Positions 36,481-48,660 of a stretch of 64,000 nucleotides of DNA are shown here, piece after piece. Positions within the stretch are counted from its first letter, which is position 1. The number at the start of each line of letters is the position of its first letter. The position numbers were made by a program, and so were the translations under genes. The stretch covers positions 20,922,006 to 20,986,005 of the forward strand of contig NC_073691.1 of NCBI RefSeq assembly GCF_029784155.1, read 5' to 3'. This DNA comes from Uranotaenia lowii (taxonomy: Eukaryota > Arthropoda > Insecta > Diptera > Culicidae). The notes under the pieces were generated by a model that did not search any database, was not told where the DNA came from, and saw only the letters and a program-made list of their open reading frames with translations.

Positions 36481-38540
36481 TACCGTGCTACATTTCGTTA
36501 TAACTTTCTATCGTTGTAAGAAAAACACATTATGAATTTCAGAGATTGAAAGTTTAAATTTTTTTCAAAGTTGTTTATAAAAATATCTGAATTGGCACAA
36601 TAAAAACATTATCGTAGTTTTAAAACAAAACAATAACTTTCAGCTTCTCTAATCTGTTTTTACCCGAAGGTGCCAGATAACCTTTTTTCCTTGCCAACCT
36701 TTTATTTTAATCAAGAAGCCACCATAAGAACCTTCAACAAAAATCGTGATCAGCCAGTTATTTTTCATTCGGCGATTATTTACGCCGAATGTTTCTTCTC
36801 TCGAGGAATACCAGAAACCCAACGATCGAACGCCATTCTTTGGAAGCCAGAAGAAAAAAAAATCTGGGACGCAAGCGCATCTTCAACATTGGTCTGCCAC
36901 TTTGTAAAAAAAATGTCGAGAAGAATCCAAAGGAGATGGTGCCGTATCAGATTGGTTCGGCTGGCATTCGATCGATGTCACACCAACCAACCGAGTTGTC
37001 AATTTTAAGGTATGCCAGTAGAATTTGTATTCACGGCCTTTTAGCGCTCAGGTGGCCCTTTTTTCTGTTGGTTGGTCGCCATGCGATGGGGGAACGCGAC
37101 ATATGGGCCGCCGACTATAATGGCGAGATGCTGGCTTCGAATCCCCCTCCTCCACGGTTCCTATCTTTTTGCCTCCCCATCGAAGTATTATCTGCGCAGA
37201 CACAAATCGACTGATTATGCGCCGCTTATATTTTTTTTCGGTCCCACCTTTTCCAAACTAGCCTTGTCGCGCGCATTCGCATCCGTTATGTAATAATACC
37301 TCGATCGAGAGGGTTACCGGACTTATTCATGCTGCCTCAAGCACACCTTTGGATAAGAACAAAAAATAAAAAAGGGAAACAGTTTGACGATGGAACAAGG
37401 GAGAAAAAATCGGCGAACCGATGAATATCAAAAGCCTCAGATACGACAGACGATGCGCATAACTTGCTGATTATATACATACAAGTACTTATCTGGGAGG
37501 TTTTGGTCAGAGATTAATGACACGTTTCGTCCGTGCCATAAACCTTAAAACGAAGGGAAGAGTTATGGGAATTTATTGACATCGTAAAGCGGAAAAACCG
37601 AACCTCCAATTGATACGTCAAATCTACGAGGTCTGACATTTGGGAGGTATTTTTTGCTCCTTCAAAGAGCTACCCGTCAAAATTGATACATAAAATTATT
37701 AAATTATATGGTGGCAGCAAGCCGGTTGCCAACAAAGTAGCCTTTTGCTGATTTTTTTTATTTTTTTGTCCGTCTCTGAAACCGAAAAAATAGTAAGCCG
37801 AGGCAAGGCCAACTTGTTTTTTTGCTTTCGTTCATCTGTCCTGTGGCTTGGAGCGAAAACAAAAATCCACGGACCATAATTTTAGGTATCCTACAGACTG
37901 TGGGTTCGAATATGCTTGGGAACCATAAAGCAGCCTACTTAGTGATAGTTTGGATGACTTAGTTTGTAAGAGTTAGTTTGCGCCTCTTTTCGGCGAGGAG
38001 GCTCATTTCGAAGCAAACGCATCGCTGATGCCCAGCGCTCAGGTGAATGGTTTAGTTTTAGTTTCAAGTCGTTGACGTTGTCATCATTTTGCTGGGCTAC
38101 TTTCTCCAGGCGCCGGGCCGTCACTTGTTGAGGATGCTGATTATGAACGAACAAACCAACAACGACGGTGACTGGGCCATTTGTGCAGAGGCTGATGCGT
38201 GGAAAATGGCGCGCAAACAACTGCATAATCCGTACGCCTCGGAAGGTCCGTTGCAACTTACGCGAACAACGCGAGTCTTTTCTGTGATAAAAGATCTGCT
38301 TTCGGTTACCAAAGATGGAACAAGCGGCATGGCAACGGTACTTTATTTAAAAAGCCTCAGCTCGAATTGTTTTTTTTTTGTTAATGTAATCCTCTTGAAA
38401 TGATTTGGCATCCGATTGAACTAAAAATAAGCCGGTTTTTTACGTCTTAGCCGATTCGGAATCAACAGGATCGCCAATTGTACCGCAAATCAGCTAGAAT
38501 AATTCATAGAACAATTTCGCTGTTGGAAATCGATTCTTGG
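36481..38540. other. Unique interval with several non-overlapping weak frames
   Basis: Open frames of 103-141 codons exist at 36670-37214 and 38089-38403 but overlap each other in different frames and show no domain I recognise. 'ctggcttcgaatcccc' near 37130 and 'gggttcgaatatg' near 37902 resemble tRNA B boxes and may mark eroded SINE heads. I call no gene here. Confidence 0.4.
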
Positions 38541-39299
38541 CCTTTTTGGATTTTGGTAGTAGTCTAAAGATTTCTGAAAAAAACCATCATTTCAAAAATT
38601 ATGAAATTGGCAAGAATAAAATAGCAACAATTGACAAAAATTACATTTTTGACCAGAATCAATTGAAATGTCATATTGACAATACTTTGAAAAACAAGAA
38701 ACAAAATTACTTAAGGCTCTTAATAAGTAAAAACGACATGAATGACAAAAGAGAGTTAATTGTCACTAAAAAACAAATAACAAAAATATTTTTTTCCACA
38801 ATAACAACCATTTTTTTATCATTTTATTTTTATTTTTGCCATTTTTAATTGTCATGTATATTTGCCAATTTGGTCTTTAAAGCTATGTTTTTATATTTAT
38901 TAAGTAGGTATGATTAGTATGTTTTCTGCAAGCTTTTTCGATTTTTACATTTTCGTTTTTAGTTTCTTTTTAGGTTTTTTTTTTATCATTTTGGTATATT
39001 TTTCAAATTGTGGTTATTTTTATGATCTCTCTGTCATTTTGTTTGGTAGGAACTTTTTTTTTTATTTTAGATATAATTTTTTGATATATTTAATTTCGGT
39101 ATCTTTTGTTATATAGGTAATTTTTGTGATTCATGTCATTTTTCATTAAACAAACAATTTTAAAAAATTGAAGAAATAATAAGAAAAGAAAGAAGAAATA
39201 ATAAATTGACGTCAATAATAAAGAAGAAAAACCAGAAAAATAACAACAAAAAAGACAATACTTTGAATTCAAAACAGACTTACAGACAAAAGTGACTTG
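38541..39299. repeat. Degenerate AT-rich tract, left part
   Basis: AAAATTGACAAAAATT-like phrases at about 38620-38800 are followed by T-rich 'ttttatttttgccatttt' sequence. This resembles an eroded version of the 9-bp TGACAAAAA family. It is continued at 42671-43440, beyond a 3.4-kb nested insertion. Confidence 0.5.
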
Positions 39300-39716
39300 C
39301 AGGGTGGTCACTCAAATTCTTTTTTTTTTTTTTTGATTTCCCGCATTTTTCCCGTCTTTTTCCCGCATGGTCTTACGGAATTCACGATTTTCAAAAATAA
39401 AAAAAATCAGTTCTAAACGCTCTATTTAACGGTTTTCTACCATTAATAAGTGTTTAAATTATAAATTTTGAATTAAACCCAAAAAAAATGACATATTTAA
39501 GATAATTTCAATTTTTAAAAACTTATTCAAAACAGCGGCAAATTAGTCCGGGAAACTTATTTCCGCCCATGATATACGCTATTTAAGTCTTGTATATGAG
39601 ATTCAAATTCCGTTTTCCCAAAATTTTCTCATGACGATGGCTGGTTAAACCTAACCAAATATTCGTCAAAAAGGTGCATAAAAGTCCAAAATGTTTAATT
39701 CTAACATAACTTAGAA

Positions 39717-41402
39717 CAGGTATGAGCAACGCGCGGCCCGCGGGCCGCATGCGGCCCTCGAGACATGTTTGTGCGGCCCGCGAAGCTTTTTCGAATTAAA
39801 TTTATTTCTCGATTTTTTTACGATTGTTAAACCAAAATTATTATGTATTCAAAACTTTATCATATATGCACGTCACTTGTTTGCAGTTTCATTTGTCCCA
39901 TAATCATACAGATTGTTGATTTTATTTGTAGGATTTAAGCATTTTATTAAGTTCTTTTGAAGGAAAAGATGCAATGTTAGTTTTTGGAAAAACGTCAAAT
40001 AGGAGTTTGGTAAGTCATTATTTTTCGTTTCAGACACAGTTAAAATTTTATGATGAAGTGTATCTTTGTTCTTGATTAATGACGGAAATAAGGAAAGTTT
40101 TATAATAAAGACTGAGTGAACGCTTATAGATTTCTTATAGACGTGACTCAGAAAAATTCTAATTTCTTGACTAAAACAATACATGCAATTCGGTGATTCA
40201 ACCCAAAAAGTTTGTAGCTTTGAAATCTGTAAAAAAAAAAGTCATTGAATATTGGATATTAAGAATTTAAATTCATTCAACAACTTTGTTGAAGATCGCG
40301 AAATGATTTGACTTAAGGCCTTAAGAATATCAAAGATTAAATTTAGTTTTATTTTCTTTAGATTTTTGTCAAACAAATTGAATAACTAATTTTTTACCCA
40401 TTTTTGAAAGTTGTCTTGAAAACATTGAATATTGAGATTCAGCGCCCCCCAATAGATCAAAATCAGTTCTGAGATTCCTTGCACCTCGGAAAATATGAAT
40501 TTTGTTGTCTTTTGTTATGCTTTTTTTAGAAATTTCAGGGGCAGATCATTCCAAACATTGATAAATTAAATTGATTGAATCGAGTCATTTTACTTAAAAA
40601 TAAGAAATCCACATTATCAAAGTCATAAAATTTTCTTGATTCAGACTTCGAAAGTATATCGCAGTGTTATCTAAATTGAATCAAGAAAATTTATGAAATC
40701 TGTAAAAAAATTCTAGAATTAAAAAATGTGAACTGCAACATTGACAAATCTGGTTGAAAATTTTTGAAATTTCATGATTTTGAAACCATGCTCACCAACT
40801 CAATGCAATGATTTCATACGAAACTTCAAATAAAAAAAAACGTCGTTTAAAGGAAAAAAGGAAACTTCACGACAAAATTTAAATAAATTGAGAATTTTTT
40901 TTTTAAATAGGCACATAATAAATAGCGAAACTTTTAAATGGAAGCGATGACAAAGAATACCATCGTATTGGTTCATACAAAAAAGGGGTTTTCTAAAAAA
41001 AAACGGTTCAAATCTTTTTACGAATCATAGTAAAACTTTCGAAATTTTTCGTGTTTTTTAAGTAGAAGGGAAGCGAATGATTTTTCCTTTTTGTAAAAAA
41101 TATATTCGCTAAATATTTAACATTAATTAAAAAAAAAATTAAGTTATTGAAATCTGATTTAGTGATGAACCTATTCTATGTAATTTTTTATTTAATTAGC
41201 TATTATAAAAAAAAAGTTTATGCAAGTACATGAACTAGTTTTATTTATTCTTTTTCAATTTTGTTATTGTCAAAAAAAATCTTTATAAAAATTAAGTACA
41301 GCTCTGCAAACTATAGTTACCTAAATTTTATTTTTAATGCGGCCCGCCGAAAGTATTTAAAATTAAAAGTGGCCCGTTGCTTCAAAAGGTTGCTCACCCC
41401 TG
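39717..41402. mobile_element. Non-autonomous hAT element, 8-bp TSD
   Basis: The ends are CAGGTATGAGCAAC and its inverted partner GTTGCTCACCCCTG. Perfect 8-bp direct repeats ACTTAGAA flank it at 39709-39716 and 41403-41410. GC-rich 'GCGGCCCGC' blocks lie just inside each end. CAG(G/T) ends, GCGGCCCGC subterminal blocks and 8-bp TSDs are known for hAT elements. The 1.7-kb interior is AT-rich; its longest frame (39873-40184, minus, 103 codons) has no recognisable transposase or dimerisation motif, so the element is probably dead or parasitic on a related transposase. Confidence 0.88.
39733..39757. repeat. Overlapping GC palindromes at the hAT left end
   Basis: GCGGCCCGCGGGCCGC (39733-39748) is a perfect 16-bp palindrome. 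It overlaps a second perfect one, GGGCCGCATGCGGCCC (39742-39757). In this AT-rich window they stand out and could be subterminal transposase-binding or hairpin-forming sites. That role is inferred. Confidence 0.8.
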
Positions 41403-41539
41403 ACTTAGAAGATTAGCTCAAAGCTCGTAACTATGCTAGGCATTTATCGAAAGTTTATTCATTTTTAGTATGTACTTCTTTTTTCTGAACCGTTTTTCGT
41501 GTTCAATATTCAACAAATCAAGAAACCTCTCTGAAGAAA

Positions 41540-42022
41540 TCTTGCCAGATTACCCGGTTTTATTCGGACTTGCCCGGATATTTGATACAAAATTTTGGAA
41601 AGATCCCATCCTGGCTGGTTGCCTGGATTTCGTTGAAAAATGCCCGGATATTGTCCGGTTTTTTATTTTCACTTTTTAGGAAAAACCAAACAAAATCTCT
41701 AATCAAGTTATTATAATCATATTTTTGCGTCCACATTTATTTTTTAGAGCAAGTTTTATCAAAATAATGTTGAAAGATTTTCGGGAAGTCTTAACTACCT
41801 TTTTGAAATCTTCTGAAGTATTTCGATAAAATGACGGTTTAAGTGTTTTTTTCTCGATTTATGTCGAATATTTTTTTGGTTTTGATCAAATTTATAGGAA
41901 ATTACCCAGATTTTGGGTTGAAAATTTTAAAAATAAATGTCCGGGTTTTGCCAGATTTATAGATTAAATAACCAGGATTTGCTCAACCTGGATACGTGTC
42001 GGAAAAATTCAGGCAACTTTAC
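41540..42022 (+). mobile_element. TTGCCAG-type MITE, copy 2
   Basis: It shares order with copies 1 and 3: 'cttgccagattacccgg' at the left, 'ttgcccggatatttgata', 'gagcaagttttatcaaaataatg', 'tttttaaaataaatgtccgg'-type phrases, and 'caggcaactttac' at the right. The ends are eroded and no TSD is readable. It lies inside the CAGGG element. Confidence 0.75.
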
Positions 42023-42670
42023 CTAAAGTAAGCGACGAATTTCTGACTTCACTTCATAAGCAGATATGGACCCATAATCGAAGTTCCAATTTCAAATACA
42101 ATTTCAATTACACATGGATAACTTCTAATTGAAATTTTGTTCATAATTTGTTGATGTTCGGAGTTTTAGCTTAGACATTCTATTACTTAAACAAAATAGA
42201 AGATGCAAGTTAAACGTGAGTTGACATAATAACATTATTTATTTACCCTTTTAACACCAAACGACGATAAATCGTTGTTTCGATTTTTATGCATACTTTG
42301 GCTCATGTCTTGAGACCTTATATTCGCCATTCTCTGTACACACATTGTTTCTGGAATTTTGTGAATATTAATTTCGTGTTTATTTGATTTTTTGTAAACC
42401 TCCGTAAATGCAGCGATTTGGCTAGATAGTATAAGGGTTAAAGACAGCAAAGAAATTCAAACCGAAAAAATATCAAATTTTCACCAGCTTCTGGTAACAA
42501 CTGGAAACTGAAGTCTATAATTTTTTATTTTTTGAGTTTCTCGAAGTTTCGAATTGAATTTTTCAAAACACAGTTTGGGTGTTAGTTTCAACATTGTTCA
42601 GTTATTCTAGAGCACTGACCAGCTGAGCCAAAAATTCCCGATTTTTGGTAGGAATTGAATGGCCACCCTG

Positions 42671-43440
42671 GACTTGAATAATTGAAACTATAAAAAAAGA
42701 AAAACAAAATAACGAAAAACCTTTCTTCAAATTCAAAAAAATAACAATAATGACAAAAATATCAAAATCATGACAAAAAACATACGAAAAAATAAGTCAA
42801 AAATTGAGGATAATAACAAATAGTAAACAACACATTAAAAGTCTGTTCAAAAATTAAACAAAGTAAAACTTTTTAAAACTAATCAATTGGAATTCCAAAA
42901 AAAAAACTTTTTAAAATAACCGAAACAACCGTTTTTTAAAACAGAAATTAAAAAAGAAAAAAAAACAAAATAGGCAAAAAAGTAAAATTTAACATAACAG
43001 GAAAAAATACTTGTAGAATAAAATGACAAAAACATGAATGAAATATGAACACATCACATATCACAACAATTGAGAAAATGACTTCATCAAGTCGTTCATC
43101 CATAATAAAAAAAATCCAAATTGACTTATGTCAAAATTACTCAAAATTGCTGAAATTATTTATCGGTATATTATTGAAAAAATATCACCAAAAGCAATAA
43201 TAACAGAACACTTTAAAATAAATAAATAAAAAAAAACAAACACAAAAAAGACGATATTACTGAAACCAAAAGGGTGCCATAAAGGTGAAAAATCACAAAA
43301 ATTATGAAAATAAGGAAAAAATTACCAAATTTACCAAAATAAAAAATAATTATGATTTTGACGGAGTGAAACTAAGAAATACTAATGCAAAAAATGACTC
43401 AAACAAAATATTTATAAAAAGGCCCCCTCTGAAAAGAGCG
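42671..43440. repeat. Degenerate AT-rich tract, right part
   Basis: A-rich sequence with scattered 'aataatgacaaaaatatc' and 'aaaatgacaaaaac' phrases, of the same character as 38541-39299. Removing the 39300-42670 insertion joins the two. Confidence 0.5.
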
Positions 43441-44344
43441 AAAAAAAAACGAGAATAGCAAAATTAGGTAAGTATGCAGAATCTGGAAAATCTGATATTA
43501 AATTTTTATGTAAATGATTTTTGCTGTAAATTGAACAATGAAATCTGATAAATTTGGGCACTGGGTTATTTGTTTTTAGAATTTTAACCCTTTTGAGTTA
43601 TTAATCCCAAAATGTCTGATTATTTATTCGAGTCTTATATTGAATCTGAAATTCGAAAAACTTGAATCTGTGTTGCAATAATGCTGACAATTTCACTACA
43701 GTACTACGGTATTATCCATTCTAAGTAATAACTGAAATGAATCAAAATTGTACGAGAAGAATATGTTTGCAAAAAAAATTATTAACACTAAACGTACCAG
43801 AGGGGGTCAAATGACATTTTTTGAACTTCTAACTTTTAAATTTTTTTTCCATACCTAAGACGCCTTAATGCCTTAATCTCAATACCTTCGACTCGACGAC
43901 CTTTCAATGATTTCTGACCTGACATCCTCTATAGCTCCATCAGGCTTCGATTCCATGAGCTTCTGAGGACATTCGATAAGCCGGAGCCATAGAAGATTGT
44001 CGAGCCATTTGTAAGCCGAGTCAGAACAATTATCTGGTGACCACCTTCCAATGGCTTCGGATAGAAGACTTTTCCCTGGCTATGTTTTCTGGCTTGACGA
44101 CCTCAAAAAGGATCTAACCCGACGACATTGGCTTTGACACGACGCTTTTCTTTTGGCTCGATGCCTTACCAACAACATGACGACCTTCCATCGTGCTACC
44201 TTCAACTTAACAGTGGCTCTCGGTCCGACAATCTTCCTTGAAAATTCGATCTTGATCCAGATAATCTCTGAATAGTTTTTTTTGAATTCATGTTTCGGAG
44301 GATAATGGGAAAACGAAGCAGTCACTTTAAACAAGTACAGAAAT
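43441..44344. other. Inverted-array flank with repeat copies
   Basis: It contains the reverse-complement copy of the 30340-30510 repeat (about 43555-43715) and the reverse complement of the 36.26-kb array flank (about 43885-43920). A further 400 bp follows in which 'gacgacct' recurs loosely ('tcgacgacctttc', 'ttgacgacctcaaa', 'tgacgaccttcc'). An 84-codon minus frame (44080-44334) lies across these motifs and does not look like a gene. Confidence 0.55.
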
Positions 44345-46253
44345 CTCTCTAGAGTTCCTGAGGGGACTCTCTAGAGTTCCTGAGGGGACTCTCTAGAGTT
44401 CCTGAGGGGACTCTCTAGAGTTCCTGAGGGGACTCTCTAGAGTTCCTGAGGGGACTCTCTAGAGTTCCTGAGGGGACTCTCTAGAGTTCCTGAGGGGACT
44501 CTCTAGAGTTCCTGAGGGGACTCTCTAGAGTTCCTGAGGGGACTCTCTAGAGTTCCTGAGGGGACTCTCTAGAGTTCCTGAGGGGACTCTCTAGAGTTCC
44601 TGAGGGGACTCTCTAGAGTTCCTGAGGGGACTCTCTAGAGTTCCTGAGGGGACTCTCTAGAGTTCCTGAGGGGACTCTCTAGAGTTCCTGAGGGGACTCT
44701 CTAGAGTTCCTGAGGGGACTCTCTAGAGTTCCTGAGGGGACTCTCTAGAGTTCCTGAGGGGACTCTCTAGAGTTCCTGAGGGGACTCTCTAGAGTTCCTG
44801 AGGGGACTCTCTAGAGTTCCTGAGGGGACTCTCTAGAGTTCCTGAGGGGACTCTCTAGAGTTCCTGAGGGGACTCTCTAGAGTTCCTGAGGGGACTCTCT
44901 AGAGTTCCTGAGGGGACTCTCTAGAGTTCCTGAGGGGACTCTCTAGAGTTCCTGAGGGGACTCTCTAGAGTTCCTGAGGGGACTCTCTAGAGTTCCTGAG
45001 GGGACTCTCTAGAGTTCCTGAGGGGACTCTCTAGAGTTCCTGAGGGGACTCTCTAGAGTTCCTGAGGGGACTCTCTAGAGTTCCTGAGGGGACTCTCTAG
45101 AGTTCCTGAGGGGACTCTCTAGAGTTCCTGAGGGGACTCTCTAGAGTTCCTGAGGGGACTCTCTAGAGTTCCTGAGGGGACTCTCTAGAGTTCCTGAGGG
45201 GACTCTCTAGAGTTCCTGAGGGGACTCTCTAGAGTTCCTGAGGGGACTCTCTAGAGTTCCTGAGGGGACTCTCTAGAGTTCCTGAGGGGACTCTCTAGAG
45301 TTCCTGAGGGGACTCTCTAGAGTTCCTGAGGGGACTCTCTAGAGTTCCTGAGGGGACTCTCTAGAGTTCCTGAGGGGACTCTCTAGAGTTCCTGAGGGGA
45401 CTCTCTAGAGTTCCTGAGGGGACTCTCTAGAGTTCCTGAGGGGACTCTCTAGAGTTCCTGAGGGGACTCTCTAGAGTTCCTGAGGGGACTCTCTAGAGTT
45501 CCTGAGGGGACTCTCTAGAGTTCCTGAGGGGACTCTCTAGAGTTCCTGAGGGGACTCTCTAGAGTTCCTGAGGGGACTCTCTAGAGTTCCTGAGGGGACT
45601 CTCTAGAGTTCCTGAGGGGACTCTCTAGAGTTCCTGAGGGGACTCTCTAGAGTTCCTGAGGGGACTCTCTAGAGTTCCTGAGGGGACTCTCTAGAGTTCC
45701 TGAGGGGACTCTCTAAAGTTCCTGAGGGGACTCTCTAGAGTTCCTGAGGGAACACTCTAGAGTTCCTGAGGGGACTCTCTAGAGTTCCTGAGGGGACTCT
45801 CTAGAGTTCCTGAGGGGACTCTCTAGAGTTCCTGAGGGGACTCTCTAGAGTTCCTGAGGGGACTCTCTAGAGTTCCTGAGGGGACTCTCTAGAGTTCCTG
45901 AGGGGACTCTCTAGAGTTCCTGAGGGGACTCTCTAGAGTTCCTGAGGGGACTCTCTAGAGTTCCTGAGGGGACTCTCTAGAGTTCCTGAGGGGACTCTCT
46001 AGAGTTCCTGAGGGGACTCTCTAGAGTTCCTGAGGGGACTCTCTAGAGTTCCTGAGGGGACTCTCTAGAGTTCCAGAGGGGACTCTCTAGAGTTCCTGAG
46101 GGGACTCTCTAGAGTTCCTGAGGGGACTCTCTAGAGTTCCTGAGGGGACTCTCTAGAGTTCCTGAGGGGACTCTCTAGAGTTCCTGAGGGGACTCTCTAG
46201 AGTTCCTGAGGGGACTCTCTAGAGTTCCTGAGGGGACTCTCTAAAGTTCCTGA
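44345..46253 (-). repeat. 22-bp minisatellite array, inverted small arm
   Basis: About 87 units of the same 22-bp sequence as at 30672-36260 lie on the opposite strand (plus strand reads CTCTCTAGAGTTCCTGAGG...). Nearly all units are perfect; the exceptions are near 45715-45755, 46075 and the last unit. The array begins and ends sharply. Confidence 0.97.
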
Positions 46254-47693
46254 TAGAGCTCTACAATCTCTTAGAGGGTATTTTCTAGCTTTGTGTATTT
46301 TTTTTTAATGTTTTCTTCCTGGAAAGACCATTTTGACGAATTTTGCCTTTATATTTGATATGGCGAATGAGGCAATTTTCTATTGGCTTTGTTCAAGAAG
46401 CTCGAAAAGTTCATTCAATTCCGAAAATCCTATTTCATGAGAAACAATTTAGCCTTGAAAAGGTTGAAAAGAAATTCAAATAATAGTTCAATGGTTCACC
46501 GCCAGAATTAATTGATTTCTAATGGACTCACCATTAAGGTCATCCGTCCAAACGGGCCATTGTCCCACTTTATCTCCTCTTTGTGAACCGCACAGCACGT
46601 CTTCCAGGAAAACTTATTTTCTCGCGCTCTGCTATGCTCAACCACAAACAGCAAACAGCTCCCGGGGGCGATGCATTTAACAAACGATTGAAAAACAATA
46701 TATACCGAACACAAAAACGGAGGCGAAACGCGAAAATTACGGACCGCCTTAACGGGGGTTCCGCAAATGGCCAAAGATGCACCTTTTCCCATAATTTCCC
46801 CCTTTCCTCTCTTTAATCTCTTTCTGCTGACTCCTAGGGAAGTCAGTTGAGCGCAAATGTGTTTTAAGTGATTTTTAGGCCAATTTGGCGGTATTTTTTA
46901 AATTGTTTTTTTTTCTTTACTTTGCTCTTAACAACATCAACTAACAACAGCTACTGATAACTCAATTTCACGCATATGCTCTCGCCGCGAAACAATCATC
47001 GATGCAACCGCCCATCTGGACTCGATCAGGCCGATCAAACTATTTACTACTCACTTACTTCCATTGAACATACTTTCATTGATTGGTCGAGGTCGGCTGG
47101 AACGCTCGATTAAGAAAGCAGCAAACAGAAGCCAGCAGCAGTTTTCTGTTGTTTTGATTCCATTCGCCTGAAAATCGAAGGAAGAAAAAAACTCACGAGA
47201 AATCTTGTACCGAATTTTTCGATCGTGTTCCGATACAAGCGATTCAAATTCCTTCCCAATTGAGTTATTTTTTTTTTAAATCAACTTTTAATTTCTTTCC
47301 TGGTACTTACCAACAGAGTGCACTTTTATTATTCCCACCCCAATAATCGATTGTTAAATAAGTGGCACTAAAAGTCCCAAAATTCCAATCTAATCGGGAA
47401 AAAGAGTTGTCAAAGGTGGCCCCCGATTTGTGGTTTATTTGTGCTCAATGATGCGTTAAATGTGAGCAACCGGCGTAAAAAAAAACAAACTTCGACGAGA
47501 AAACCCACTTTCTAAAGCGATAAAACCCGCTCCAAATTGCGTTTGTAAAAATTAATGAATTGCTTTCAAAACGGTCACTTGCTGAACGTTTTGTCAACCT
47601 CTTTTGGTAGTGTGGACTTTTATGATCGATCAAAATTGACCACCTGTTGTGAATAGTCGAGTTGACTCTATTAAATGGGTATAAATTTGGGTA
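46254..47693. other. Unique interval
   Basis: A GC-balanced block at 46550-46800 has overlapping frames on both strands (94 and 77 codons) without recognisable domains. The rest is non-coding. Confidence 0.45.
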
Positions 47694-48660
47694 TTTCAAT
47701 TGATATTAATGCCATAAATGACAATAATGCCATAAATGACATCCTGACACGAAGATAAAAATTTTAAAATGGCAAAAATAAAATCAACAAGTTTTTTCAC
47801 AAAATTTTAAAAAATGGCAAAAAACACCACCGACAAAAATGAAAAAAAAAATAGAAAATTACAAGAATGACGAAAATGGCGTGGATGGCGTCATTGACAT
47901 AAATGAAATAAAGCACAAAAATGACATTAATGCCATAAATGCCATAAATGCCATAAATGACATAAATGACATATATGACATAAATGACATAAATGACAGA
48001 AATGATATAAATGACATAAATGACATAAATGACATAAATGACATAAATGACATAAATGACATAAATGACATAAATGACATAAATGACATAAATGACACAA
48101 ATGACACAAATGACATAAATGACATATATGACATAAATGACATAAATGATATAAATGACATAAATGACATAAATGACAAAAATGACATAAATGACACAAA
48201 CGACATAAATGACATAAAAAACATAAAATACAAAAATGTCAAAAATGGCAAAAACAATATACATGCCATGTATTACATGGCATAAATGACATAAGTGAAA
48301 TAAATGCCATAAATGACATAAATGCCATAAATGACATAAATGACATAAATGACATATATGACATAGATGACATAAATGACAAAAATGATATAAATGACAT
48401 AAATGACATAAATGACATAAATGACATTATGCCATAAATGATATTTATGTCAAAAATGACATCAATGCCATAAATGACATTAATGCCATAATCGACATAA
48501 TGACATAAATGGCACAATGACATAAATGGCAGACATTATTTACATAATTGACAAACATAATACAAATCACTTCACCGACATAAATGGAAAAATGACAAAA
48601 ATTAAATTAATGACATAACTTACATAAATGGCTTAAATGACTTTAATAACAGAAATCACA
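47694..48660. repeat. 9-bp array of the ATGACATAA type
   Basis: About 1 kb is built mainly of ATGACATAA, with ATGCCATAA and ATGACACAA variants and degenerate flanks. It differs from the 16-21 kb unit essentially by A-to-T in one position (CATAA for CAAAA), so the two belong to one family. The unit length again keeps several frames open, giving false frames up to 155 codons on both strands. Confidence 0.93.

Larger units (their letters stand above)
39300..42670. mobile_element. CAGGG-ended element hosting nested insertions
   Basis: The left end is CAGGGTGGTCACTCAAATTC and the right end GAATGGCCACCCTG, an inverted pair. Direct repeats GACTTG sit at 39294-39299 and 42671-42676. Near the left end are repeated 'TTTCCCGCATTTTTCCCG' phrases. 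The element is itself invaded by a hAT element (39717-41402) and a TTGCCAG-type MITE (41540-42022), so its own sequence totals only about 1.2 kb. I cannot assign a superfamily with confidence. No transposase is seen. Confidence 0.65.

Noticed and set aside
36670..37293. Three overlapping frames of 73-141 codons
   Set aside because: They lie in different frames over the same bases with no domain or consistent codon use, and I could not choose one as real.
42235..42450. 71-codon minus frame beginning with a hydrophobic stretch (MLSLTLILSSQIAAF), like a signal peptide
   Set aside because: It lies within the CAGGG element among repeat sequence. The mature part has no cysteine pattern or cleavage motif, so chance is more likely than a secreted peptide.
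47797..48523. Frames of 90-155 codons in the ATGACATAA array
   Set aside because: They have the same cause: a 9-bp unit without stops in several frames.
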